DNA of 64,000 nt. Origin: Gammaproteobacteria bacterium. Its GTDB lineage: Bacteria > Pseudomonadota > Gammaproteobacteria > JAADGQ01. The stretch is from NCBI GenBank assembly GCA_015490755.1, contig WFXF01000082.1, positions 1-64,000 of the forward strand. The letters run 5' to 3'. Positions 55,186 through 64,000 of the stretch are shown piece after piece. Position numbers and translations under genes: made by a program. How positions within the stretch are numbered: the first letter of the stretch is position 1; every line of letters starts with the position of its first letter. The notes beneath the pieces are model-generated. The model saw nothing but the letters and a program-made list of their open reading frames with translations, was not told where the DNA came from and ran no database searches.

Positions 55186-57999
55186 ATGAAATCGCGCAAG
55201 CATTTCTATTATTCACGTTTATTTTCAAGTCTGTTTATTCTTTCATCGGGAGCCGCCATTGGTGCAGTTCCTGTCTCTTCGCAAAGTAAGCTTATTGCTG
55301 ATGATGCCTTCAGTGGTTCTGCACATGGCTGGGTAGTCTCTTCTGATGGTGATACAGCTGTTGTTTCCGCTTTTGCAGATTATGATGGCCTGGGAGCTGC
55401 TTATGTTTATGAGCGCACTGCTTCAGGCTGGCAGCAAGTCTCAAAGCTAACGGCTTCGGATGGTTCTGGTCCTGCCAATGGTGAGCCAGGTGATTCATTG
55501 GGTATGGGGGCATCAATCAGCGGAAATACGATTGTTCTGGGTGCGCCTTTAAATGATCATTCCGGTGGAACTGATTCCGGAGGGGTCTATGTTTATGTTA
55601 AGCCAGCCGGTGGTTGGCCCGCCGCGATGACTGAAACGGTCAAGTTGACGGCACCGGGTGGTGGTGCAGAAAAAGCTTTTGGAGGTTCGGTCTCAATTAA
55701 AGGTAATACGCTGGTTGTGGGAGCAACAGGAAAAAAGAACGCTCCCGATTCGGGTGAAGTATTTGTGTATGACGGTTCAGGTGCAAGCTGGAGTCATAAA
55801 GCGACATTGAGTGGTTCAGGCCTACAGGGAAGTGATCGGTTTGGTGCGATCGTGGATACTGATGGTGACACTATAGTTGTTGGTGCGTTTGGAACGAGAG
55901 TGCTCCAAGGTAGTGTCTATGTTTACAACAAACCGGCTTCAGGCTGGGTCAATGCCAGCCATGATGCTTTATTGGTGGCAAGCGATGCAGCTAACAATGA
56001 TTTTTTTGGTGGCAGTGTTGCTGTTGATGGTAATACGATACTGGTTGGTGCGAATGGTAATGATGATGCAGGCTCCAAATCTGGTTCAGCCTACCTGTTC
56101 ACACGCTCAGGCGGTAGCTGGGTAGAGCAAAGCAAAATTACTGCTTCAGATGCACAATCTGAAGATAATTTTGGTTATGCTGTAGATATTGCAGGTGATA
56201 CTGCGGTGGTGGGTGCCTCTAGTTTTGAAAGTACTGGGGCCGAGGCGATCTACCTGTTTACACGATCAGGAGATAGCTGGATAGAGCAAGGCCGATTGAA
56301 CCACCCCGATGGACAAACGGACAGCAAGTTTGGTCTCAGTGTCGCGGTTGATGGTAGTGAAAGTTTTATCATGGCTGGGGCGATGCGAGCAAATGCGGGT
56401 CCTGATCGAGTTCAAAGAACGGCAGGCGCAGCTTATCTGTTTGAACTGGAAGCTCAGAATAAAGCGCCTGTTGCTGTGAATGACAGTGTCAGTACCGATT
56501 ACAATACGGCAGTAACTACTGGTAATGTATTGGCAAATGATACGGATGCCGATGGTGATAGTTTAAGTATCAAAAGTGCTGATGGTATGTCAGTTGAAGG
56601 TGGTACAGTCGTTAATAATGGTGACGGTACATTCACTTATACTCCAAAAGTTGGTTTCAGTGGTAACGATAGTTTCAACTACACTGTCAGTGATGGTAAT
56701 GGTGGTGAAGCGCAGGGAACCGTTGACATTGTAGTCAATGCTGCTGTGAATAAAGTACCCATAGCAGTCAATGACAGTGTCAGTACCGATGAGGATACAG
56801 CAGTTACTACAGGCAATGTTCTGGCGAACGACACCGATGCTGATGGAGATACATTAAGCGTCAGCTCTGCAGATAGTTCTTCAGTAGAAGGCGGCACAGT
56901 TGTCAACAATGGCGATGGTACATTCACCTACACACCCAAATCCGGCTTTAGCGGCAGCGACAGTTTCAACTATGTTGTCAGTGACGGTAACGGTGGTGAA
57001 GCGACAGGCACGGTGACCATCACAGTCAATAACGTCAACAAAGTTCCAGTAGCAGTCAATGACAGTGTCAGTACCGATGAGGACACAGCAGTGACTACAG
57101 GTAATGTTCTGGCGAACGACACCGATGCAGATGGTGATACTTTAAGAATCATTTCAGCTAATAGCACGTCAGCTATGGGTGGTATGGTGCTTGATAATGG
57201 TGATGGAACATTTACCTATACACCAAAAACTGGCTTTTATGGCGTAGATAGCTTTACTTATATAGTTGGCGATGGCAACGGTGGTGAAGCACAGGGTACC
57301 GTTACCATTACTGTTAAACAGGCTGTTGTAATTAATCAACCACCTGTTGCAATGGATGATAGCGTCACAACCGATCAAGGTGTTGTAGTTACAACCGGCA
57401 ATGTTTTAGCCAATGATAGTGATCCTGATGGCGATACGCTAAGTATAGAAAGTGCAGATAGTCAGTCAGCTGAGGGAGGTGCTGTTGTTAACAATGGAGA
57501 TGGTACTTTTACTTATACACCAAAAACTGGCTTTTATGGCAGTGATGGTTTTAACTACATCGTAATGGATGGAAAAGGTGGAAATGCTCAAGGTACAGTG
57601 AAAATTACTGTGAAACGTACTGAACCAAGTAATACACCACCCGTGGCAGAAGATGATTTTGCATGGTCTTGGCTATTTATTGATGAAGGCTTAACGACGA
57701 TCGATTATGTGCTTGAGAATGATGTTGATGCTGATGGTGATACACTCAGGATTAACAGCGTAGATAGTACATCGGTTGAAGGTGGTGTCGTGATTGATCA
57801 TGGAGATGGTACTTTTACATATACGCCTCCCGCAGAATTTACCGGGGAAGATCGTTTTAATTACACTGTAAGTGATGGCAATGGTGGTGAAGATAAAGGA
57901 GAAGTCACTGTTTGGGTAGGTTCCATAGGGGTATGGGGTGCATTCACTCTGTTATCACTATTTGGATATCGCCGTTATCAACAAAAAAAAGAGGGGTAA
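55186..57999 (+). CDS. FG-GAP / cadherin-like repeat surface protein with C-terminal anchor
   Basis: Large exported protein of 937 residues. Signal peptide to about residue 28. Residues about 35-425 are seven FG-GAP-type beta-propeller repeats (FGGSVSIKGNTLVVGATG, FGAIVDTDGDTIVVGAFG, FGGSVAVDGNTILVGANG). Then five Ig/cadherin-like repeats of about 95 residues, each starting PVAVNDSVSTDEDTAVTTGN-like, with LANDTDADGD, GDGTFTYTP and FNYTVSDGNGG. The end is GSIGVWGAFTLLSLFGY plus RRYQQKKEG, a hydrophobic segment and basic tail like GlyGly-CTERM signals but with only weak Gly content. It is likely Ca-dependent and surface-exposed. AGAGGGG before the ATG. Confidence 0.85.
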   Translation: MKSRKHFYYSRLFSSLFILSSGAAIGAVPVSSQSKLIADDAFSGSAHGWVVSSDGDTAVVSAFADYDGLGAAYVYERTASGWQQVSKLTASDGSGPANGEPGDSLGMGASISGNTIVLGAPLNDHSGGTDSGGVYVYVKPAGGWPAAMTETVKLTAPGGGAEKAFGGSVSIKGNTLVVGATGKKNAPDSGEVFVYDGSGASWSHKATLSGSGLQGSDRFGAIVDTDGDTIVVGAFGTRVLQGSVYVYNKPASGWVNASHDALLVASDAANNDFFGGSVAVDGNTILVGANGNDDAGSKSGSAYLFTRSGGSWVEQSKITASDAQSEDNFGYAVDIAGDTAVVGASSFESTGAEAIYLFTRSGDSWIEQGRLNHPDGQTDSKFGLSVAVDGSESFIMAGAMRANAGPDRVQRTAGAAYLFELEAQNKAPVAVNDSVSTDYNTAVTTGNVLANDTDADGDSLSIKSADGMSVEGGTVVNNGDGTFTYTPKVGFSGNDSFNYTVSDGNGGEAQGTVDIVVNAAVNKVPIAVNDSVSTDEDTAVTTGNVLANDTDADGDTLSVSSADSSSVEGGTVVNNGDGTFTYTPKSGFSGSDSFNYVVSDGNGGEATGTVTITVNNVNKVPVAVNDSVSTDEDTAVTTGNVLANDTDADGDTLRIISANSTSAMGGMVLDNGDGTFTYTPKTGFYGVDSFTYIVGDGNGGEAQGTVTITVKQAVVINQPPVAMDDSVTTDQGVVVTTGNVLANDSDPDGDTLSIESADSQSAEGGAVVNNGDGTFTYTPKTGFYGSDGFNYIVMDGKGGNAQGTVKITVKRTEPSNTPPVAEDDFAWSWLFIDEGLTTIDYVLENDVDADGDTLRINSVDSTSVEGGVVIDHGDGTFTYTPPAEFTGEDRFNYTVSDGNGGEDKGEVTVWVGSIGVWGAFTLLSLFGYRRYQQKKEG

Positions 58000-58046
58000 G
58001 TTAGTCATCTTTCAGGGGTAATATATTCCTTGAATGCATGACTTTA

Positions 58047-58079
58047 AAAGCGGCACTTATTGTAGGTGCCGCTTTTTTT
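58047..58079 (+). terminator. Rho-independent terminator
   Basis: Stem AAAGCGGCAC / GTGCCGCTTT with a 9-nt loop followed by T4 and more A/T, 47 bp after the first FG-GAP gene. Confidence 0.92.
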
Positions 58080-58207
58080 ATATTAAATTTAAGTAAATAG
58101 AAATTGTGCCGATATAGCACTTTGAATATAAAAACTTTGGAGTTGAATGATTAGTTAGTTTTAAAGGATTAATTTTTTTTCGACAGGGTTGTCTCTCATT
58201 ATTTTTT

Positions 58208-59480
58208 CAAGAGGGGCCTTATCATGAGATCGCGCAAGCATTTCTATCGAACACACTTATTATCAAGTCTATTCATTCTTTCATCAGGAGTTGCTGTATC
58301 TGCGTCTTCTCCTGTTACCTCACAGAGTACTCTTATTGCCAGTGATGCCTTTACCGGCTCAGCCTATGGTTGGGCAGTCTCTTCTGATGGTGATACAGCT
58401 GTTGTTTCCGCTTTTGCAGATTATGATGGCCTGGGAGCTGCTTATGTTTATGAGCGCACTGACTCTGGTTGGAAGGAAGTTTCAAAATTAACCGCTTCGG
58501 ATGGTTCAGGCCCTGCCAATGGTGAACCAGGTGATTCATTGGGTATGGGCGCATCAATCAGCGGAAATACGATTGTTTTGGGTGCGCCTTTAAATGATCA
58601 TTCCGGTGGAACTGATTCCGGAGGGGTCTATGTTTATGTTAAGCCAGCCAGTGGTTGGCCCGCCGCGATGACTGAAACGGTCAAGTTGACGGCACCGGGT
58701 GGTGGTGCAGAAAAAGCTTTTGGAGGTTCGGTCTCAATTAAAGGTAATACGCTGGTTGTGGGAGCAACAGGAAAAAAGAACGCTCCTGATTCAGGTGAAG
58801 TATTTGTGTATGACGGTTCAGGTGCAAACTGGAGTCATAAAGTGACATTGAGTGGTTCAGGCCTACAGGGAAGTGATCGGTTTGGTGCGATCGTGGATAC
58901 CGATGGTAATACCATTGTGGTTGGAGCATTTGGTACATCGACATCTCAAGGTAGTGTTTATGTCTACAATAAACCAGCTTCAGGATGGGCCGCTAATACT
59001 ACTCAAGATGCTGTGTTGGTCGCAGGTGACGGTGTACCTAATGACTATTTTGGCGGCAGTGTTGCTGTTGATGGTAATACAATACTGGTGGGTGCAAATG
59101 GCGATGATGATGCAGGCGGCAAGTCAGGGTCGGCCTATCTGTTTACACGTTCAGGCAGTGACTGGGTAGAGCAAAGCAAACTGACTGCATCGGATGCAAA
59201 AGCTGCAGATAACTTTGGTTATGCTGTGGATATTGCTGGAGATACTTTGGTTGTAGGAGCTTCGAATTTTGAAAGTAGTGGAGCTGAAGCGATCTACCTG
59301 TTTAGACGGTCGGATAACAGCTGGAAAGAGGAGGTTCGATTGAACCACCCAGATGATCAAGCGGACAGCAAGTTTGGTCTCAGTGTTGCGGTTGACGATA
59401 GTGAAAGTTTTATCATGACCGGAGCGATGCGAGCAGATGCCGGCCCTGATCGAATGCAGAAAACAGCAGGCGCAGCCTAT
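58208..59480 (+). repeat. Tandem duplicate of 55170-56460
   Basis: The two FG-GAP genes share leader (GTCTCTCATT...AGAGGGGCCT) and coding sequence. From about 55555-55743 versus 58593-58781 (offset 3038 bp) only one base differs, while flanks such as 58900-59040 differ at many synonymous sites. This patchy identity indicates gene conversion after duplication. Confidence 0.85.
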
Positions 59481-59612
59481 CTGTATGAACTGGAAAAAGT
59501 ATCAAAACCAGCACCAGCTAACAAAGATAGCGGCGGTGGTGGAGGTGGTTCTTTGGGCTTGTGGGGGTTGTTGGCACTATTAGGCTTTCGAAGTTATAGA
59601 AATAAAAAATAA
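58224..59612 (+). CDS. FG-GAP repeat protein with GlyGly-CTERM sorting signal
   Basis: 462-residue paralogue of the preceding protein. Signal peptide, then about seven FG-GAP repeats (residues about 36-430) and no cadherin-like part. The C-terminus DSGGGGGGSLGLWGLLALLGFRS plus YRNKK is a textbook GlyGly-CTERM signal (Gly-rich/Ser, hydrophobic helix, basic tail), the substrate of rhombosortase; no rhombosortase gene is in this window. Leader and N-terminal two thirds are nearly identical at DNA level to 55170-56460, a recent tandem duplication. Confidence 0.88.
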   Translation: MRSRKHFYRTHLLSSLFILSSGVAVSASSPVTSQSTLIASDAFTGSAYGWAVSSDGDTAVVSAFADYDGLGAAYVYERTDSGWKEVSKLTASDGSGPANGEPGDSLGMGASISGNTIVLGAPLNDHSGGTDSGGVYVYVKPASGWPAAMTETVKLTAPGGGAEKAFGGSVSIKGNTLVVGATGKKNAPDSGEVFVYDGSGANWSHKVTLSGSGLQGSDRFGAIVDTDGNTIVVGAFGTSTSQGSVYVYNKPASGWAANTTQDAVLVAGDGVPNDYFGGSVAVDGNTILVGANGDDDAGGKSGSAYLFTRSGSDWVEQSKLTASDAKAADNFGYAVDIAGDTLVVGASNFESSGAEAIYLFRRSDNSWKEEVRLNHPDDQADSKFGLSVAVDDSESFIMTGAMRADAGPDRMQKTAGAAYLYELEKVSKPAPANKDSGGGGGGSLGLWGLLALLGFRSYRNKK

Positions 59613-59625
59613 GTTGCAAATAAGG

Positions 59626-59672
59626 TGAGTATTGGTTTTTAGTAAGCTGTTTTTTCAAAAAAACCAATGCTC
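59626..59672 (+). terminator. Hairpin after the second FG-GAP gene
   Basis: ATTGGTTTTT...AAAAAACCAAT stem with GAG/CTC extension and a T-rich loop, 14 bp after the stop codon. Confidence 0.65.
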
Positions 59673-59819
59673 ATGCAAATGATGGGAATAGCTATTCTCT
59701 AAAAGTTGTGTCACTATAAATTTTTCTTTATTTTACATAAATATAATTTATTTTGAAGGCAATAGTCGGGTATGCCGATGAAGCACATAGCTATTTTATT
59801 GTTTGAGGAGCACAGAGTT

Positions 59820-60437
59820 ATGAAAAAAGCGACACTATTATTTGTAACATTATTTTTTGGAGTAAGTGGCAATGCCGTCGCAGCTGATGACGGTGCAATA
59901 AAGAGAGGTTCAGCAAAAGCATTCTACTGTACCAGCTGTCACGGCTACAATGGCATGGGAACAGCTACAAATTCAGAGTTGGCTGGCAGAAGCAGTAGTG
60001 AGCTTGAAAAGAGACTCTTGGCGGCTAAAAAAGGGAAATCATCCATAAAAAAGACATTGCTGAACAGGTTTTCTGACTCAGATATTCAGGAGATTGCTGC
60101 CTATTTTGGTTCGCTGAAAAAAACGGCTCGGGGTGAAGTGAGCTACATAAGGGATATTGAGCCGATTATCCATAACCGTTGTGTTGAGTGCCACAGTAGC
60201 GAAGGTGAAGGTAAGCATGTGAGCGGTCTGGATCTGAGAAATTATGATGGGTTGATGAAAGGTACGAGCCAGGAGGCGGGTAAAATGATTACACCCGGCT
60301 CCTCTATCGGCAGTTCTCTTATGGTGATGTTAACTCGTAAGGATTATTTGCGAATGCCTTTTGGTCAATCTCCTTTGGCTGATGATGAAATTCGTATCAT
60401 CGGTAGCTGGATTGATCAAGGAGCCAAGAATAACTAA
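59820..60437 (+). CDS. Periplasmic diheme c-type cytochrome
   Basis: 205 residues from MKKATLLFVTLFFGVSGNAVAADDG, a cleavable signal; ATG at 59820 has GGAG upstream and is preferred to 59772. Heme 1 is in FYCTSCHGYNGMGT, a class I cytochrome c fold. Heme 2 is in NRCVECHSSEGEGKHVSGLDLRNYD, a planctomycete-cytochrome-like domain that ends IRIIGSWIDQGAKN. First gene of a cluster with a membrane heme protein and a hexaheme lipoprotein. It probably shuttles electrons in the periplasm; the substrate is unknown. Confidence 0.85.
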   Translation: MKKATLLFVTLFFGVSGNAVAADDGAIKRGSAKAFYCTSCHGYNGMGTATNSELAGRSSSELEKRLLAAKKGKSSIKKTLLNRFSDSDIQEIAAYFGSLKKTARGEVSYIRDIEPIIHNRCVECHSSEGEGKHVSGLDLRNYDGLMKGTSQEAGKMITPGSSIGSSLMVMLTRKDYLRMPFGQSPLADDEIRIIGSWIDQGAKNN

Positions 60438-60572
60438 ATATTTTTTTGAAGGGGGCATCAGCTCCCTTCAATTTCTATTGTCACTCCCACTTTTTTGACT
60501 ATTTAGTAACTGGACGCTGATTCCAGATGGTCGTCTGCGTTTTATTAAAACTATAGGTAATAAGCTCTCTCT

Positions 60573-61349
60573 ATGACTCACTCTCGTTTTTCGCTTCATT
60601 TTTCACACTTGCCATTGGTGCAAAAAACGCTTTACACATGTGTATTATGTGTTTTGGGTGTGGGCTATTTATTTGCCATGATCTATGTTTTTGCATCACA
60701 TCACGGGCGTGATGGCGATGATGCGCTATCAGTACAAGATATTATCATTGCTTACAGCGGTTCCAGTAGTGGTACTAAACTGGAGTCTGCTTTGAGAGGG
60801 CCGATGTCGGGCATGCTGGCTGCTGATGAGAATATCAGGATTATAGATTGGGTAGGTCAGGGTGCGAATAAAGAGGCGTTTGAATCTGAGATAAAAACGA
60901 TTTTCGAGAACCGTTGCATCACTTGTCACAATAGTCGCAATCCACACCTGCCAAGCCTGGAAAGCTACGATGAAGTTAAGCTCGTCATCGAAGAAGATCA
61001 CGGTATGAACCTATTTACTTTGGTGCGTGTTTCTCATATTCATCTGTTTGGTTTGACATTTATTTTTTTTCTTATGGGTGTTATTTTTCTTCATACCTAC
61101 CTGCGTAAAGAGTGGTTGAAGATTGTGATCGTTGCGACTCCTTTTGTGGCGATTATTCTTGATATTGCCTCATGGTATATGACTAAGGTTTATGAGCCAT
61201 TTGCCTGGGTTGTGATCGGCAGTGGTGCTCTCATGGGTCTTAGTTTTGCGGTGCAATTTTTTCTATCCATATACCAGATGTGGTTCTACAAGTTACCACA
61301 AGAGGTTGAACAAACTTTTTACTGTAGTGTGATAGAAAAGTCGCCATGA
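60573..61349 (+). CDS. Membrane-anchored monoheme c-type cytochrome
   Basis: 258 residues. A first membrane helix at about 18-42 is followed by a periplasmic part with a heme-less relative of the planctomycete-cytochrome domain (SGSSSGTKLESALRG...IRIIDWVGQGANK) and a CITCH heme site (NRCITCHNSRNPHLPSLESYD). Three or four further membrane helices follow (LFGLTFIFFLMGVIFLHTY, IVIVATPFVAIILDIASWY, FAWVVIGSGALMGLSFAVQ) with histidines (RVSHIHLFG) that could hold b-heme or quinone. I do not recognise the whole. It overlaps the hexaheme gene by four bases (ATGA). Confidence 0.78.
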   Translation: MTHSRFSLHFSHLPLVQKTLYTCVLCVLGVGYLFAMIYVFASHHGRDGDDALSVQDIIIAYSGSSSGTKLESALRGPMSGMLAADENIRIIDWVGQGANKEAFESEIKTIFENRCITCHNSRNPHLPSLESYDEVKLVIEEDHGMNLFTLVRVSHIHLFGLTFIFFLMGVIFLHTYLRKEWLKIVIVATPFVAIILDIASWYMTKVYEPFAWVVIGSGALMGLSFAVQFFLSIYQMWFYKLPQEVEQTFYCSVIEKSP

Positions 61350-63079
61350 AATATCTAGGCATACTGCTGTCTGTTTTCATCCTTAGTGGTTGTGAATTGG
61401 GTGAAACAGCAGATAATAACGCCCTTGAAATAGTGCAGACTGATCCGATGCTCAAGATGGTTGGCGTGGGTGATGCGGTGAAGGGGCGTGTTGTTGCAGA
61501 TCAGTGTGTTGCTTGCCACGGTCTGAACGGTGTCAGGGCACGTAGTGGTTCACCTTTTATTGCAGGAATGGAGCAGGGCTACCTTGTTCGCTCGTTACTT
61601 GCATATCGAGATGGTACACGTAACCACAGCGCCATGAAGGAGGTTAGTGATACTCTCACTCCTTTACAGTTAGCCGATGTTACTGCTTATTATGCTGGTC
61701 TGGAAACCGTCTGGCGCGGTGCAGTTGTGAGCCGTAAATCACGGAATATGGTTAAGAGTAAGCGGGCACATGCTGGTGACTCTATTGCTCAGGGCTGTCG
61801 CTCCTGTCATAGCCAAACAGCCCGTTATCAAAAAGATGAAGCAATTCCTTCACTCGATGGAATGCCATTGGAATATTTCAAGCCTGCTCTTAAAAGTTAC
61901 CTGAATGGTCAGCGTAACAATGAAATTATGAAACTTTTCAAAGGGCGTTTGAGTGAGCAGGATATTTACGATATTGGAATATATTATGCTGCTCGCAAGC
62001 CAAAGAAGGCCGAACCGCCGAGTAGTGGAGATGCTGCTCGCGGTAAGTTTTCTGCTCGGGCCTGTGCTGGTTGCCATGGTTATAATGGCAATAGCCTCAA
62101 CCCACACATCCCTAATCTGGCAGGCCAGTCACAACGATACTTGATAAAGGCGATACGTGATTACCGTGACGGCAAGCGCAGTGATCTGTTAATGCGTGAG
62201 CCGGTAAAAAATCTCAGCAATACAACCATTGTTAATATTGCTGCTTACTATGCTAGGCAACAGCCTGTTTCTCCACTGCACCGGAGTAGTGCGTCCACAA
62301 CCTTTGATCCCATAACTGATGGCGCTCGTCTTGCCGCTGCTTGTAATAGTTGCCACGGTAAAAATGGAAACAGTGTTAAAGATGGTGTGCCACATCTTGC
62401 TGGAATGAATGTCAAGTACTTTACAGCTGCTACGAAAGCGTACCAGACTGGGCAACGCAGACACTCTGCCATGCAAAAAATAGTAGCCTTCTACAGTGAT
62501 ACTGACATTGAAAAGATGGCCTACTACTACGCTATACAGTCGCCCCAACAGGTTGTTAGCGGTGGCGATAGCCTTGATGAAGTAAATGAAATAGCAAACA
62601 GAGCTTGTGGTGACTGTCACGGTGAGAGGGGAGTTAGCCCTAATCCTGCTACAGTACCGAGCCTGGCAGGGCAGCAGGTTGATTATCTGATCAGCGCTAC
62701 TCACGCTTATGCTAAAGGTTTGCGCCACAATGAAAGTATGAAATTGATTGCTGAAAAGCTCAATGCAGATGAGTTAAAACAAATTGCGATCTACTTTGCT
62801 AAACAATCAGCGCCACAGGTGGATACCCAGTTACCCGATAACCCGGCCCGTATTGTCGAAGAGCGCTGTAATCGCTGTCATGGAGAGAGAGGGTACAGTA
62901 CTGAGCTTGGTGTGCCACGTTTGGCTGGACAGGTGGAGTCCTACTTAGTAGTGGCGATGAAGGAGTATCAGGAGGGGGTGCGTAAAAACACAGTCATGTA
63001 TGCTATGACGGAGACACTGAGTCTACTCGAAATAAAAGCGATTGCAGCCTATTATGCTGAGCAACAGTCAGCCCCGTAG
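61346..63079 (+). CDS. Hexaheme c-type cytochrome lipoprotein (tandem class I domains)
   Basis: 577-residue lipoprotein (lipobox ILSGC, Cys16). Six CxxCH sites at residues 54, 151, 240, 333, 421 and 508: CVACH, CRSCH, CAGCH, CNSCH, CGDCH, CNRCH. Each domain is about 90 residues of the c553/c4 type with a distal Met in a Y-x-x-G-x-R-x(4-5)-M segment (for example YRDGTRNHSAM, YAKGLRHNESM) and a closing I-A-x-Y-Y/F-A helix. Six hemes in line suggest a periplasmic wire tethered to a membrane. Translation is coupled to the upstream membrane cytochrome. Confidence 0.9.
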   Translation: MKYLGILLSVFILSGCELGETADNNALEIVQTDPMLKMVGVGDAVKGRVVADQCVACHGLNGVRARSGSPFIAGMEQGYLVRSLLAYRDGTRNHSAMKEVSDTLTPLQLADVTAYYAGLETVWRGAVVSRKSRNMVKSKRAHAGDSIAQGCRSCHSQTARYQKDEAIPSLDGMPLEYFKPALKSYLNGQRNNEIMKLFKGRLSEQDIYDIGIYYAARKPKKAEPPSSGDAARGKFSARACAGCHGYNGNSLNPHIPNLAGQSQRYLIKAIRDYRDGKRSDLLMREPVKNLSNTTIVNIAAYYARQQPVSPLHRSSASTTFDPITDGARLAAACNSCHGKNGNSVKDGVPHLAGMNVKYFTAATKAYQTGQRRHSAMQKIVAFYSDTDIEKMAYYYAIQSPQQVVSGGDSLDEVNEIANRACGDCHGERGVSPNPATVPSLAGQQVDYLISATHAYAKGLRHNESMKLIAEKLNADELKQIAIYFAKQSAPQVDTQLPDNPARIVEERCNRCHGERGYSTELGVPRLAGQVESYLVVAMKEYQEGVRKNTVMYAMTETLSLLEIKAIAAYYAEQQSAP

Positions 63080-63157
63080 GGAGATATAAACTATAAAATA
63101 CTGAGTCATAGTAAACCAATGGATTCGTTATGATTCATCACAATTGCTTTTTTCAGT

Positions 63158-64000
63158 TTAGCGGCCAGCCCAACCCCAAGAAGCAAACCATGCCCAAAGA
63201 GACCACCAGTCGGGGCGACCCACAGAGTCTCCTTCACAAGCAGCATTCGCTTCAGCGCTACCAAACACACTATTAATCTGAATATTTCCTACGTCACCGG
63301 AACCACAATCGGCAATAATATTATTGTCGCTCCATGATTCAATACTGCACTCTTCAGATCTCTCCATATTAACGATATTGGTGCCTGAATTTTCTACATT
63401 CAAATGGTTGATAAAACCACTACCATTGATAACAACTTTACCGCTGTTACAACTAATATCACTGATAATTACATCAGGCCTTATAACCAGGTTAACCATA
63501 GGACTTTTACGACTCTTTTTGACCAAATGAACATCATAACTGCTCGGAGCTAAATCTTCGGGCAGGGTGAATTCAAGTGTAGTTGGTGTTGAGGCTGTGG
63601 GTTCATACTCAAAAGATAGACCCTCTTTATTGGTTAGAACCAGTTTCGCGATTATTTCTTCATCTCCGACTATGCTGATAAATCCTGAGCCGCTGAAAAA
63701 AAGTGTTCTTGAGCCTGTCGACTGAGTTGCAGCAATGCTTCTGATATTACGTGCGTGATTTTCCTCTACTCCGATGCGATCAATAGTAGGGGTTACATTA
63801 GTTGGGGGGGCGTCGCCAAAAGCACCAATAGGTATTCCTCCTTCTACCTGCCAATTGATATGGCAGCCATTGCAGTTCATGGCGTTACCAATGTGCCCCA
63901 TAAATGGCTCTTCACTGCCGGGCGATATACCATCACCTTCTGCATCAAACTCAATAGTGTGTAGAGAGATGGCACCATGACATTTTTGACAGGCACGAAT
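63158..64000 (-). CDS. Multiheme c-type protein with IPT/TIG-like domains, N-terminus beyond window
   Basis: The frame is open to the right edge, so the start is missing; 280 residues are visible. Two heme sites: RACQKCHGAISLHTIEFDAEGDG and AMNCNGCHINW. Two beta-sandwich, IPT/TIG-like modules follow (TPTIDRIGVEENHA...LFFSGSGFISIVGDE, and VIISDISCNSGKVVINGSGFI), then the C-terminus SVGRPDWWSLWAWFASWGWAGR, an unusual Trp-rich tail that may insert into a membrane. Convergent with the hexaheme gene (78-bp gap without a clear terminator). Confidence 0.75.
   Translation of the reverse strand: MRACQKCHGAISLHTIEFDAEGDGISPGSEEPFMGHIGNAMNCNGCHINWQVEGGIPIGAFGDAPPTNVTPTIDRIGVEENHARNIRSIAATQSTGSRTLFFSGSGFISIVGDEEIIAKLVLTNKEGLSFEYEPTASTPTTLEFTLPEDLAPSSYDVHLVKKSRKSPMVNLVIRPDVIISDISCNSGKVVINGSGFINHLNVENSGTNIVNMERSEECSIESWSDNNIIADCGSGDVGNIQINSVFGSAEANAACEGDSVGRPDWWSLWAWFASWGWAGR

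Noticed and set aside
55310-55516. Minus-strand open frames rich in Gln/His/Lys inside the FG-GAP genes (also 58351-58557)
   Set aside because: They are antisense shadows of the duplicated FG-GAP coding sequence; their mutual similarity follows from the duplication.

Overview
The window looks like a chromosomal segment of a gammaproteobacterium of moderate G+C. The housekeeping order ribD-ribE-ribBA-ribH-nusB-thiL-pgpA preceded by nrdR and glyA, the cspD/clpS-clpA pair, infA and aat all fit that class. PEP-CTERM and GlyGly-CTERM surface proteins, an extracellular polysaccharide locus and many c-type hemes suggest an environmental, respiring, surface-attached or aggregate-forming bacterium. 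No rRNA, tRNA, CRISPR array, prophage or intact transposase was found.

Layout. 1-5.4 kb (minus strand): a gene cluster of a Calx-beta/DUF1566 lipoprotein, a Calx-beta/LapG-like cysteine peptidase, and oxyR, the last two overlapping by ATGA. Downstream is a peroxiredoxin gene with an OxyR box in front of it. 5.7-15.8 kb (plus): a PEP-CTERM protein gene behind a near-consensus sigma-54 promoter, a small secreted protein, then a polysaccharide locus (outer-membrane barrel, Wza-like exporter, Wzc-like kinase, VpsP-like TPR protein, Wzy/WaaL-type protein, UPF0175 protein, WecA-like initiating transferase). 15.8-24.8 kb: DUF1820, an EndoU-like secreted protein, tsaB, then the minus-strand riboflavin/nusB/thiL/pgpA block with nrdR and glyA. 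25-30 kb: a lytic transglycosylase with two solute-binding domains, a scar where two truncated transporter genes meet, small membrane proteins and a Crp/Fnr regulator.

30-34 kb: a palindromic element, a secreted protein whose family recurs at 51-55 kb, and a caspase-like lipoprotein. 34-40 kb: phoU-pstSCAB (minus). 40-49 kb: cspD, clpS-clpA, infA, aat (N-degron proteolysis plus translation), PilZ, trxB, a second palindromic element, a Do-type protease, monothiol glutaredoxin and ComF. 49-51 kb: bioB-bioF. 51-55 kb: three tandem paralogous secreted proteins of unknown function. 55-59.6 kb: two duplicated FG-GAP surface proteins with C-terminal sorting tails. 59.8-64 kb: a c-type cytochrome cluster (diheme, membrane monoheme, hexaheme lipoprotein) convergent with an edge-truncated multiheme protein.

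The most unusual signals are: (i) a family of about 165-bp palindromes (30018-30182, 45981-46147, remnant 39177-39209) that share tips, an internal loop and an apical loop but have different, self-complementary arms, so two copies already show stem covariation; (ii) a four-member family of unrecognised secreted proteins; (iii) a Calx-beta/LapG-like peptidase translationally coupled to an OxyR that lacks the resolving cysteine; (iv) a biotin synthase lacking one expected cluster-ligating cysteine; (v) the hexaheme/membrane-heme cytochrome cluster.
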